Assembly (NCBI GenBank): GCA_015492915.1 | Contig: WGED01000677.1 | Coordinates: 1-9,918 of the forward strand | Reading direction: 5' to 3' | DNA length: 9,918 nt | Source: Cyclobacteriaceae bacterium | GTDB lineage: Bacteria; Bacteroidota; Bacteroidia; Cytophagales; Cyclobacteriaceae | In this document: positions 1-6,320 of the stretch, one piece after another | How the letters are laid out: each line of letters opens with the position of its first letter | Position numbering within the stretch: position 1 is the stretch's first letter | Notes under the pieces: model-generated | Told to the model about the DNA's origin: nothing | The model's database searches: none | The model's input: the letters and a program-made list of their open reading frames with translations, nothing else | Made by a program: the position numbers and the translations under genes

Positions 1-27
1 ATCCAGGTTAAATTTGAAGTGCATACA

Positions 28-60
28 AACTAAAAAGCGCCCTCTGAGGCGCATTTTTTA
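28..60. terminator. Bidirectional rho-independent terminator
   Basis: The stem GCGCC (37-41) / GGCGC (48-52) has a 6-nt loop. It is preceded by five A's and followed, after one A, by six T's, so it makes a U-tract in either direction. On the minus strand it lies just downstream of the small membrane-protein gene (stop at 75). On the plus strand it could end a gene entering from the left of the window. Confidence 0.7.
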
Positions 61-74
61 ATACTTTTACTTTT

Positions 75-206
75 TTACAGGATGATTCCCAGCAGGAAAA
101 TCACTCCGATCATTAGCCAGAGTAAAACGTAATCTTTTTTCTTTGATTTGCCGAATACCAGTGAATCTATGCTGTACTTATGTAATTTCTGATAGGTAGT
201 TTTCAT
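75..206 (-). CDS. Small single-pass membrane protein, 43 aa, unknown function
   Basis: This short reading frame starts with ATG at 206 and stops with TAA at 75-77, and encodes 43 residues. I do not recognise a family. The N-terminal half is polar and basic (MKTTYQKLHKYSIDSLVFGK, then SKKKD at residues 21-25). Residues 26-43 form one uninterrupted hydrophobic segment (YVLLWLMIGVIFLLGIIL) reaching the C-terminus, as in a tail-anchored or small inner-membrane protein; the lysines before it favour a cytoplasmic N-terminus. A TATATTTG box at 240-247 on the same strand sits 34 bp upstream, and a bidirectional terminator at 28-60 lies just downstream, so it looks like an independent transcription unit. 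No Shine-Dalgarno sequence is visible, as expected in Bacteroidota. The amphipathic layout plus promoter and terminator support it as real; the short length means chance cannot be excluded. Confidence 0.55.
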   Translation of the reverse strand: MKTTYQKLHKYSIDSLVFGKSKKKDYVLLWLMIGVIFLLGIIL

Positions 207-221
207 AACGGAATTCTTTAA

Positions 222-238
222 TGTTAACTTAATGTTAA
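222..238 (-). promoter_or_regulatory. Tandem TTAACA-N5-TTAACA direct repeat (response-regulator-like box)
   Basis: On the minus strand two TTAACA hexamers are separated by 5 bp, an 11-bp period. That arrangement resembles PhoP boxes of Bacillus, where TTAACA-like repeats recur at 11 bp. It lies between the TATATTTG box (240-247) and the start of the 43-aa gene (206), around the expected transcription start, a position more typical of repression than activation. The function is inference. Confidence 0.35.
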
Positions 239-239
239 G

Positions 240-247
240 CAAATATA
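240..247 (-). promoter_or_regulatory. -7 promoter element TATATTTG for the 43-aa gene
   Basis: An exact TAnnTTTG match reads leftwards on the minus strand, 33 bp from the start codon at 206. No clear -33 TTTG is seen at the usual spacing; the nearest sequence is A/T-rich. Confidence 0.4.
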
Positions 248-307
248 CACATTTTAACCATTCCTTAATACTATACGACTAAAAAAGCACCCTTGATGTA
301 AGAAAAT

Positions 308-328
308 ACGCAAAATTATCTTTTGCGT
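308..328 (-). terminator. Stem-loop, possible terminator of the left operon
   Basis: A perfect 8-bp stem ACGCAAAA (308-315) / TTTTGCGT (321-328) with loop TTATC. Read on the minus strand it is followed by ATTTTCTT, a weak U-tract. It is the best candidate for ending the operon that finishes at 538, but it could equally be an operator dyad. Confidence 0.35.
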
Positions 329-416
329 TATCAGTAGATTAACGTGTGCGCCATGCATATTCAGGCAATTTTATTTTTTGATTTCAATGCCGGCAATTAA
401 CCCCCTAAAATGATCG

Positions 417-433
417 TGTTAAATAATTGTTAA
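417..433 (-). promoter_or_regulatory. Second tandem TTAACA-N5-TTAACA direct repeat
   Basis: Same hexamer, same orientation and same 11-bp period as the copy at 222-238, in the same intergenic region. Two copies of a 17-bp pattern make a regulatory role more likely than either alone, although the region is A/T-rich. Confidence 0.3.
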
Positions 434-537
434 CATAAAACTGTCAGTAAACAGAAAGGTCTGACTATACCGGACAGGCTTTGCAAAAAATAGAAAAGAG
501 ACTCATGAAAAATCATCATTTTCTCATGGAGGAAAGG

Positions 538-1335
538 CTAAAAGATGGTGAGGTCATGTCCGGCCTCTTCCGCCATTTTATCGGCCACATCCTGCCCGAG
601 GTACCTGTCGATGAAAAAGTGGGCGACATAGAGCAATGGCGTCAGTACGATGGCGACGACGAACTTATAGATGTAATTGATGATACCCACAGCCGCCACC
701 TGCTCCATCGACCAGTTGCCGAAAATGTAAAAAGCGATACCCAATACCACAAAGCTGTCGATCAGTTGTGATACGAGCGTGGAACCCGTAGCGCGCAGCC
801 AGATCATTTTTTTACCGGTGATATGACGCAAACGCTGAAAGACGAATACATCGATCAACTGTGAAACAAGAAAGGCTGTGAGTGAGCCGATAATGATTCC
901 AAGTCCCTGCCTGAAGATGGTGTTGAAGGCATAATCGATGTTGAAGGCATTGCCGTAGGGGTCTTTGTTATTGAGTTCGAGCCAGAAATTTGCGGGCGGC
1001 AGTTTAGTGACCATGGCGATAACGAAGAAAATGTATCCGATCAGTAATGCGGTCAGGAAACTGATCTTGCGCACGCCTTTTTTGCCGAAATATTCGTTGA
1101 TCACATCGGTGGTGATAAACACGATCGGCCAGATGATGGCACCGGCCGTCAGATTGAAATCGAGGATCATATCACCGAATAATCTGATGTTGGCCGGCTT
1201 CAGTCCCAGCGTTGCCTCCACCGAAAATATCTTAACGCCCACGATCTCCGCCACGATGGCATTGGTCAGGAAAATAGCACTGAGAATAATAAATAGGTTA
1301 GTTTTCTTTTTCCTTATGATCCTGTCGCCGTCCAT
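538..1335 (-). CDS. yhhQ: Queuosine-precursor transporter, YhhQ/VUT family
   Basis: An integral membrane protein of 265 aa that by family imports a queuosine precursor (preQ0, preQ1 or queuine) for modification of the tRNA wobble base. It shows about six hydrophobic segments (roughly residues 13-34, 60-78, 90-112, 140-165, 185-205 and 212-240). The family-typical polar motif TDVINEYFGKK is at 76-86, between two membrane segments. The heptamer LVSQLID occurs twice, at 156-162 and 187-193, consistent with the conserved polar helix positions of the family. It is somewhat longer than E. coli YhhQ, mostly through the N-terminus and the loop around 117-135. The start lies 6 bp after the rnz stop, so the two are almost certainly co-transcribed, joining tRNA 3' processing with supply for tRNA modification. 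Family assignment is strong; the exact substrate cannot be read from sequence. Confidence 0.88.
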   Translation of the reverse strand: MDGDRIIRKKKTNLFIILSAIFLTNAIVAEIVGVKIFSVEATLGLKPANIRLFGDMILDFNLTAGAIIWPIVFITTDVINEYFGKKGVRKISFLTALLIGYIFFVIAMVTKLPPANFWLELNNKDPYGNAFNIDYAFNTIFRQGLGIIIGSLTAFLVSQLIDVFVFQRLRHITGKKMIWLRATGSTLVSQLIDSFVVLGIAFYIFGNWSMEQVAAVGIINYIYKFVVAIVLTPLLYVAHFFIDRYLGQDVADKMAEEAGHDLTIF

Positions 1336-1341
1336 GATTTG

Positions 1342-2259
1342 CTATGCTTTGAGTTCGAAGGTGTCGCCCTCAGAGGTCAGATATGTTTCGGGAAATATCT
1401 CACGCGCCTCATTGAGCAATGGAGTGGGATCTTTATATCGGGTCGAATAATGGCCGAGGATCAGTTTTTTTACACCTGCCATTTTTGCGATGGTGGCTGC
1501 CTGTGCTGCTGTGGAGTGGTGTGTCACAATGGCCCTGTCGGCCATGTCGTTGCCAAATGTTGCTTCGTGATATAAAAGGTCAGCGCCCCGGATGATGGGA
1601 ACAAGCCGTTCGTCGTATCTCGTATCGGAGCAATAAGCATACGACCGTGATGGGCGTGGCGGCAGTGTGTAATCTTTGGCGGCATACTTAATGCTTCCAT
1701 CTTCATGCAGCACATCTTCGCCCCGTTTAAGCTGTAAGATCTCCTGTATCAGGATGCCGTCTGGCAACTTTTCTTTATTAATGCGATGCTGTTTGGGTTT
1801 TTCTTTGATCAGAAAACCGTAACATCTGATGCCGTGATCGAGCGGAAACGCATGGATGGTAATCTGTTCATCCTCAAAGATCTGCTTATTGCCACCGTGG
1901 GTCAAGGGGATAAATTCGAGTGGAAAGGCGAGCGCTGTCTCGGAGGCTCTGAGTTGGATGCGCAGTATTTCTTCGAGTTCGGGTGGCGCATAGATAGTCA
2001 GCTTGCTGCGTCTGCTGAACAAGTGCATGGATGAGATCAGCCCGATGAGCCCGAAATAATGATCGCCGTGAAGGTGGCTGATGAGGACGGTTTTTATCCT
2101 TCCCGGACGAATGTTGAATCTGGATAACTGTATCTGAGCGCCTTCCCCACAGTCGATGAGCACATAGCGGTTGTCGAGCATGAGCAATTGCGATGTAGGA
2201 TGTCGCTCGTGCGCCGGGATGGCGGAATTATTGCCAAGGATTTTAAGACTGAAGATCAA
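1342..2259 (-). CDS. rnz: Ribonuclease Z (tRNase Z), tRNA 3'-end endonuclease
   Basis: A metallo-beta-lactamase-fold endonuclease that removes 3' trailers from tRNA precursors, a step needed for tRNAs with no encoded CCA, such as the two in this window. Length 305 aa matches the short bacterial form. Zinc ligands are visible: SHLHGDH with H62, H64, D66 and H67; H142 in PLDHGIRCYGF; D212 in CSDTRY; and H270 in LGHYSTRY. The THHST motif (246-250) is also family-typical. Residues about 151-170, rich in Lys and Pro, fit the flexible exosite arm that grips the tRNA elbow. The start ATG gives the canonical beginning (MIFSLKILGNNSAIP). It sits 11 bp after the STAS gene stop and 6 bp before the transporter gene, in a common operon. 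Confidence 0.96.
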   Translation of the reverse strand: MIFSLKILGNNSAIPAHERHPTSQLLMLDNRYVLIDCGEGAQIQLSRFNIRPGRIKTVLISHLHGDHYFGLIGLISSMHLFSRRSKLTIYAPPELEEILRIQLRASETALAFPLEFIPLTHGGNKQIFEDEQITIHAFPLDHGIRCYGFLIKEKPKQHRINKEKLPDGILIQEILQLKRGEDVLHEDGSIKYAAKDYTLPPRPSRSYAYCSDTRYDERLVPIIRGADLLYHEATFGNDMADRAIVTHHSTAAQAATIAKMAGVKKLILGHYSTRYKDPTPLLNEAREIFPETYLTSEGDTFELKA

Positions 2260-2270
2260 CCGTGTGCGGG

Positions 2271-2663
2271 TTATTCGTTGCCTTCACCACCCTCTTCCTC
2301 CTTGAGGTCACCTTCTATGGTCTTCAGAAAAACAGCGTCGATAGCCTCTTCCACAGTCGGAAGGATGTTGAGCACATTGTTCAGTTGAGATATCCTGATG
2401 AGCTTCATCACATGGTCGTTGAGGGCGGTAAGTATGAATATGCCGCCATCTTCGGTGTAGATGCGGTTGCCGACAAGCAGGGCGCTGAGTCCCGACGAAT
2501 CGACATACTTCACCTCCGAAAGATCAACAATAAGGTTTTTGATCCCCTCGGCGTTGAGTGTAACGAATTCGGATTTCAATTTGGGTGAAAGCGGTGAGTC
2601 AAGCTTCTCTTCATGGAGCTTCAGGATGCTGTATTGTTCGTTTTTATCAATGGAATATTTCAT
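2271..2663 (-). CDS. STAS-domain protein, anti-sigma-factor-antagonist type
   Basis: A 130-aa, single-domain STAS protein of the SpoIIAA/RsbV class. The signature DSSGLSAL occupies 55-62; S57 aligns with the serine that SpoIIAA-type proteins have phosphorylated by a partner kinase. The domain spans about residues 3-110. A charged, acidic, glycine-rich tail (EEEGGEGNE) follows and looks disordered. Such proteins normally bind a kinase/anti-sigma factor when unphosphorylated, but no kinase, phosphatase or sigma gene lies nearby, so the partner is unknown. It lies between purC and rnz (36 and 11 bp gaps), suggesting that growth or stress regulation is co-expressed with purine and tRNA functions. 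Calling it a sigma-factor regulator specifically is inference; Bacteroidota carry many orphan STAS proteins. Confidence 0.85.
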   Translation of the reverse strand: MKYSIDKNEQYSILKLHEEKLDSPLSPKLKSEFVTLNAEGIKNLIVDLSEVKYVDSSGLSALLVGNRIYTEDGGIFILTALNDHVMKLIRISQLNNVLNILPTVEEAIDAVFLKTIEGDLKEEEGGEGNE

Positions 2664-2699
2664 TCGTGTTTAAGTTTAAAGGTTAGAAGTCATGAAAAA

Positions 2700-3644
2700 T
2701 CAGGCATTTTCAAGCAATCCTCTAATGTTACGCTCCACCCTTTCAAGGATGTTGTCTTCCATGGGTGGACTGAACTTCTTGCCTGTAAAATTCTCATATA
2801 ATTCAACGTAGCGGTCGGAGATATTGTTTACGACCTCTTCCGTCATCTCGGGGATCTGCTGCCCTTCAAGACCCTGAAAGCCATTCTCAATGAGCCATTG
2901 ACGGACAAATTCCTTCGACAACTGCTTTTGCTTCTCGCCACGGTCCTGCCTGTCCTGATATCCTTCTGTATAGAAAAATCTCGATGAATCAGGTGTATGC
3001 ACCTCATCGATCAGATAGATCTCTCCCTCAAATTTTCCGAATTCATATTTTGTGTCGACGAGAATCAGTCCCCTTTTGGCAGCTTGCTCAGTTCCATAGG
3101 CGAACAGTTCACGCGTATATTGTTCAAGTTTCACATAATCCTTCTCACTCACAAGACCCTGTGCGAGAATCTCTTCCCTTGATATATCTTCATCATGCCC
3201 TTCATGAGCCTTGGTAGTAGGTGTTATGATAGGCTCAGGCAGTTTGTCGTTTTCTTTGAGACCTTCGGGCAAAGGCACACCGCAGAGCGCGCGCTTGCCG
3301 TCACGGTATTCGCGCCAGGCATGGCCTGCGAGATATCCGCGGATAACCATCTCCACTTCAAACGGCTCACACTTTATGCCATAAGAGACGTTGGGATCGG
3401 GCACCGCTTCCAGCCAGTTAGGAACAATGCTTCTTGTGGCTTCAAGGTTTTCGGCAGCTATCTGATTGAGAATTTGTCCTTTATAAGGTATGGGTTTTGG
3501 CAGTACGACATCAAAGGCGGATATCCTGTCGGAAGCGACCATCAGCAGCTTCTTTTCAAATTCGTATACGTCTCTCACTTTGCCTCTGTACAATCGTATC
3601 TGCCCCGGAAAATTGAAGTTGGTTTCTTTTAATGCTGGTCTCAT
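2700..3644 (-). CDS. purC: Phosphoribosylaminoimidazole-succinocarboxamide synthase (SAICAR synthetase)
   Basis: A cytosolic purine-synthesis enzyme that joins CAIR and aspartate using ATP to give SAICAR. The 314-aa length is the longer, yeast-like form rather than the roughly 240-aa E. coli form. Diagnostic motifs in order: YRGKVRDVYE (19-28, nucleotide loop), DRISAFDV (39-46), EMVIRGYLAGHAWREY (98-113), TPTTKAHEGHDE (141-152), VDTKYEFGK (196-204) and LIDEVHTPDSSRF (211-223). All expected catalytic segments are intact. The start gives a typical N-terminus and lies 3 bp after the stop of the upstream repeat-protein gene, implying co-transcription. No other pur gene is adjacent, so the purine pathway is dispersed in this genome. 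Confidence 0.97.
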   Translation of the reverse strand: MRPALKETNFNFPGQIRLYRGKVRDVYEFEKKLLMVASDRISAFDVVLPKPIPYKGQILNQIAAENLEATRSIVPNWLEAVPDPNVSYGIKCEPFEVEMVIRGYLAGHAWREYRDGKRALCGVPLPEGLKENDKLPEPIITPTTKAHEGHDEDISREEILAQGLVSEKDYVKLEQYTRELFAYGTEQAAKRGLILVDTKYEFGKFEGEIYLIDEVHTPDSSRFFYTEGYQDRQDRGEKQKQLSKEFVRQWLIENGFQGLEGQQIPEMTEEVVNNISDRYVELYENFTGKKFSPPMEDNILERVERNIRGLLENA

Positions 3645-3647
3645 ATT

Positions 3648-4970
3648 TTATTGTTTGTTAATGTATTGTGTGTCAATCAGTTCGTTGTTTTTGTAGGTCT
3701 CTTTTTTGACCGCTTCCCCGCCTCCGGAATAATAAACCCACTCATCCACTTTTTTGTTGCCGGCGTAATTCCCAGTGAGCTTCAGTTGACCGTTTTGGCG
3801 CCATTCTTTGTAAGGGCCGTGCCTGCGTCCAAATTTATAACTTGTTTCAGATTTTATCGAACTATTTTCATAATATTCTTTGGTCGTGCCGGTGATCAGG
3901 TCGTTCTGATAATGTGTTGAAGATTTCAAATTGCCGTTTTCGTAATAGGTCTTTTTTTCTCCGTTCAGCCTGCCGTTGGCATAATGACTGATCACCTTCT
4001 CCTTGCCGTTAGGATAGTAAATCACCCATTTCCCATCAGGTTTTTTGTTTAAAAATGATTTTTCCGCTGTCAGCCGTCCTTCTTCATCGTATTCCCTGCG
4101 CACTTCTTTTTGCTCTTCATTCGTGAAAACCAATACCGTTTTTTTCATGCCGTTAGGGTAGTACTGTATGTTTTCTCCAGTTCTGAAACCGTTCTGATAA
4201 TGGTAAATGTGTTTAATCTTTCCGTCATCATAATAAGCTTTGTTTTCGCCATGAAGTTTGCCCGATTTATAGAAACCCTCGAGGATGAGCACCCCTTGGG
4301 GGTTGTAGGTTTTGAAGGCGCCAGTCTTTTCGCCTGCCTTGTTTGTGTATTCCGTATCGAGTTGGCCGTTAGGATGATATGTTCTGAAAAAGCCGTCCAT
4401 CTGGCCGTTCTTCATCATTACCTCACTTTTCAGTATGCCCGACTCGTAATAGGTCTTTGTTAAGCCGTTGGGCTTGCCGTCGGCGTAGGCGATCTCTTGT
4501 TTCACCTGCCCTGAATGGTAATATTCTTTCACGAGGCCATGGGGTTTGCCTTCTTCAAATTCACTTTCATTCTTCACCTTGCCGTCTTCGAAATACACAA
4601 AGAGTTTTCCCGTCAGGGTATCATTTTTAAACTGTGCTTTTTGTATGAGCCTGCCCTCCTTGTCGAAAACTTCCACAGGACCATCCTTCAGGCCTTGTTT
4701 AAAACTGATAACACGGCGCGGCTTTTTATTGTCGTAATACTCTTTGAATATTCCTTCTTTTTTGCCGTTCACGAAATTGCCCTCAGCTTCAAGTACGCCA
4801 TTGCGGTGATACTTTTTGAATGGACCATCAATGAGCGTGCTGTCGTTGTTTTTGATAAAATAAATAGTATTTACATGCTGATAAGACGAGTCGTAATAAG
4901 TCACGATCTTTTGCTGCGAAAATGCCTGAAAAGTAATGAAAACAAGAAGGAGCTGTAACGCGCTTTTCAT
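3648..4970 (-). CDS. Secreted YwqK/MORN-type repeat protein, 16 repeats
   Basis: A 440-aa exported protein built almost wholly of tandem 24-residue repeats of the YwqK/MORN_2 type. I choose ATG at 4970 because it gives a clear signal peptide (MKSALQLLLVFITFQAFSQQ, cleavage probably after AFS or AFSQ). The frame stays open upstream to an ATG at 5198, but that adds 76 residues of unstructured, proline-rich sequence in front of the signal. From residue 49 to about 433 I count sixteen units, each roughly GxxKxYYxNGxLKxExxYxNGKxx, with Gly-1, Tyr-6, Gly-10 and Gly-21 best kept; units 11 and 16 lack the first Gly. The repeat predicts an elongated beta-hairpin solenoid. Some annotations call such proteins YwqK-family antitoxins, but no toxin gene is adjacent and an export signal argues for an envelope role. 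It is the probable first gene of the purC-STAS-rnz-yhhQ operon. The true function is unknown. Confidence 0.85.
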   Translation of the reverse strand: MKSALQLLLVFITFQAFSQQKIVTYYDSSYQHVNTIYFIKNNDSTLIDGPFKKYHRNGVLEAEGNFVNGKKEGIFKEYYDNKKPRRVISFKQGLKDGPVEVFDKEGRLIQKAQFKNDTLTGKLFVYFEDGKVKNESEFEEGKPHGLVKEYYHSGQVKQEIAYADGKPNGLTKTYYESGILKSEVMMKNGQMDGFFRTYHPNGQLDTEYTNKAGEKTGAFKTYNPQGVLILEGFYKSGKLHGENKAYYDDGKIKHIYHYQNGFRTGENIQYYPNGMKKTVLVFTNEEQKEVRREYDEEGRLTAEKSFLNKKPDGKWVIYYPNGKEKVISHYANGRLNGEKKTYYENGNLKSSTHYQNDLITGTTKEYYENSSIKSETSYKFGRRHGPYKEWRQNGQLKLTGNYAGNKKVDEWVYYSGGGEAVKKETYKNNELIDTQYINKQ

Positions 4971-5286
4971 GAGAAAACGATGATTACCGGATCTTTTTTG
5001 AGGGCGGTGGGGCGCCATGGCCCGGCCCACTGTCTCTTGCGCGTTGGCAGGGCTGAGCCGCTGTGTCGGTGAATTAAAAGGAGTATATGAAAAATCGCCC
5101 ATTTTGATGTTAGGGATTAAATTTAAGGCATGCATTTCATTTTTCATCATCCGGGGTTTTGTCATGATTTTTGCTTGAAAAGTCATCAATTCATTCATCT
5201 ATTCCATGCAGGTTGAATGGAGTTAGGTCAAGCTTCAAGACAATGCAAAAATGCATGCCAAAACCACGATTGGTATTGTCACTTCT
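4971..5286. other. Gene-free region upstream of the repeat-protein operon
   Basis: No coding region is supported here. One minus-strand frame is open from 5198 into the repeat-protein gene but looks non-coding. I found no exact TAnnTTTG box reading leftwards, so the operon promoter is not identified. A GC-rich imperfect stem (GTGGG near 5006, CCCAC near 5026) could form in the leader. Confidence 0.5.
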
Positions 5287-5336
5287 CCAGGGGCTCCACC
5301 CCTGGCCAACAAATTCCGCCCCTACGGGGCTTTTTT
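5287..5336 (+). repeat. Double GC-rich hairpin, probable dispersed intergenic repeat
   Basis: Two hairpins in tandem. The first is a perfect stem CCAGGGG (5287-5293) / CCCCTGG (5299-5305) with loop CTCCA. The second, after the linker CCAACAAATTCC, is GCCCC (5318-5322) / GGGGC (5326-5330) with loop TAC, followed by six T's (5331-5336). The second alone would be a good plus-strand terminator, but no plus-strand gene precedes it. From memory, near-identical 'GGGGC-TGGCCAACAAAT-GCCCC' modules recur in many Bacteroidota intergenic regions, so I read it as one copy of a dispersed repeat; copy number here was not testable. Confidence 0.5.
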
Positions 5337-5414
5337 CTTCATTAAAGATCAAGTGGCACATCCGATATTTTAAAATCGTCAATCCATTTTAGATATTCAA
5401 ATCAATTATATTGA

Positions 5415-6320
5415 TCACCAGTCAGGCTTGTTGCTGTCGGGCCGTTTTTTCGGTTTACGCTGATTCTGCTGAATGTACTGGATCTCCTGATTTTTCATGG
5501 CTTCGAGTATCATTCTGGCCTTTTCTTCCGTCAGGTTCAGTTCCTTCAACCTTTCTGCTCTCGACACAGGCGGTTTGTCTATTTCCTTGCCTTTTTCTTC
5601 TGTGTCCTCAGCCTTAGCTTGTTGCTGCTCATCTTTTTTATCACCCTGTTTGTTTTCCTCTGACTGTTGCTGCTGATCCTGCTTTTGTTGATTCTGCTTG
5701 TCTTTTTGTTCTTGTTGTTGATTCTGTTGCTGTTCTTTTTGCTGATCTTGTTTTTGCTGTTGATCCTGTTGCTGGTCCTTTTTGTTTTGTTGTTGATCTT
5801 TGTTTTGCTGATTCTTTTGCTGATCCTGCTTCTGGTCTTTCTTTTTGTCCTCTTTGTTATCTTTTTTATTCTGCTGTTGTTGATTTTGCTGTTCTTTCAT
5901 GAGCTTTTTCAGCAATTCATAATTGTACCGTGCGTCTTCATTCGTTGGATCGGCGAGGAGGGCTGCTTTAAAGTTGGTAAGTGCTTCTTTCATCTTATTC
6001 TGCTGTTGCAGAATGACCCCGAGCTGCTGATAAGCTATGGATTTGATACGGTTATCTTTACTCTCTAGTGCCTTTGAATAGTTTTTGGCAGCGTTCAATG
6101 TGTCATTTTTATGAAAATAGGCATTGGCGAGATTGAGGTAAACGGGATCTTCCGTTACACCGAACGAATCAGTGAGCATGCTCAGGGCAGCAATGACCTT
6201 GTCGTATTCTCCATTCTGATAAGCCATTTCAGCTTCCTTCTTCAGCTTGTTGATGCGGGCGATTTTGTTGACGTCAATGCCCCATATATTCAGAATGATC
6301 AATAATGCCAGCCATCTCAT
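5415..6320 (-). CDS. BatC-like TPR protein with Gln/Lys/Asp-rich linker
   Basis: A 301-aa membrane-anchored TPR protein. Residues 1-14 are a hydrophobic signal or anchor. Residues about 23-138 hold three TPR-like helix pairs, for example QNGEYDKVIAALSML, DPVYLNLANAYFHKND and AYQQLGVILQQQNKMKEAL. Residues 143-240 are low complexity, almost entirely Q, K, D, E and N. A conserved-looking C-terminus follows (RAERLKELNL, then ARMILEAMKNQEIQ at 268-281, then a basic tail). This order matches BatC-type proteins of Bacteroidota bat operons, thought to work with vWA proteins in an envelope complex linked to aerotolerance or stress. Its ATG overlaps the vWA gene stop by 4 bp (ATGA, 6317-6320), indicating translational coupling. 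No batD or batE follows. The role in aerotolerance is by family analogy only. Confidence 0.82.
   Translation of the reverse strand: MRWLALLIILNIWGIDVNKIARINKLKKEAEMAYQNGEYDKVIAALSMLTDSFGVTEDPVYLNLANAYFHKNDTLNAAKNYSKALESKDNRIKSIAYQQLGVILQQQNKMKEALTNFKAALLADPTNEDARYNYELLKKLMKEQQNQQQQNKKDNKEDKKKDQKQDQQKNQQNKDQQQNKKDQQQDQQQKQDQQKEQQQNQQQEQKDKQNQQKQDQQQQSEENKQGDKKDEQQQAKAEDTEEKGKEIDKPPVSRAERLKELNLTEEKARMILEAMKNQEIQYIQQNQRKPKKRPDSNKPDW

Larger units (their letters stand above)
248..537. other. Intergenic region between transporter gene and small membrane-protein gene
   Basis: I see no convincing gene here; the longest minus-strand frame after 358 is about 34 codons with no supporting features. The region is A/T-rich and holds a stem-loop at 308-328 and a second tandem TTAACA motif at 417-433, annotated separately. 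A GGAGGAAAGG stretch on the plus strand near 528 precedes an ATG that reads antisense into the transporter gene and is not considered a start. Confidence 0.6.

Noticed and set aside
481..771. Plus-strand frame of 96 codons near a GGAGG sequence
   Set aside because: It is antisense to the C-terminal part of the transporter gene, has no family resemblance, and Bacteroidota do not rely on strong Shine-Dalgarno sites.
965..1575. Plus-strand frames over the transporter and rnz genes
   Set aside because: They are antisense shadows of two well-supported conserved genes.
4971..5198. N-terminal extension of the YwqK/MORN-type protein
   Set aside because: The frame is open but the extra residues are low in structure and would bury a clear signal peptide; the ATG at 4970 is the better start.
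5401..5415. ATCAAT-TAT-ATTGAT dyad as terminator of the vWA-TPR operon
   Set aside because: The stem is short and A/T-only with no T-run on the minus strand, so termination is not supported.
5667..6068. Plus-strand frame rich in leucine that looks like a membrane protein
   Set aside because: It is the antisense shadow of the Gln/Lys/Asp codons of the TPR protein; CAA/CAG, AAA and GAT read backwards as Leu, Phe and Ile codons.
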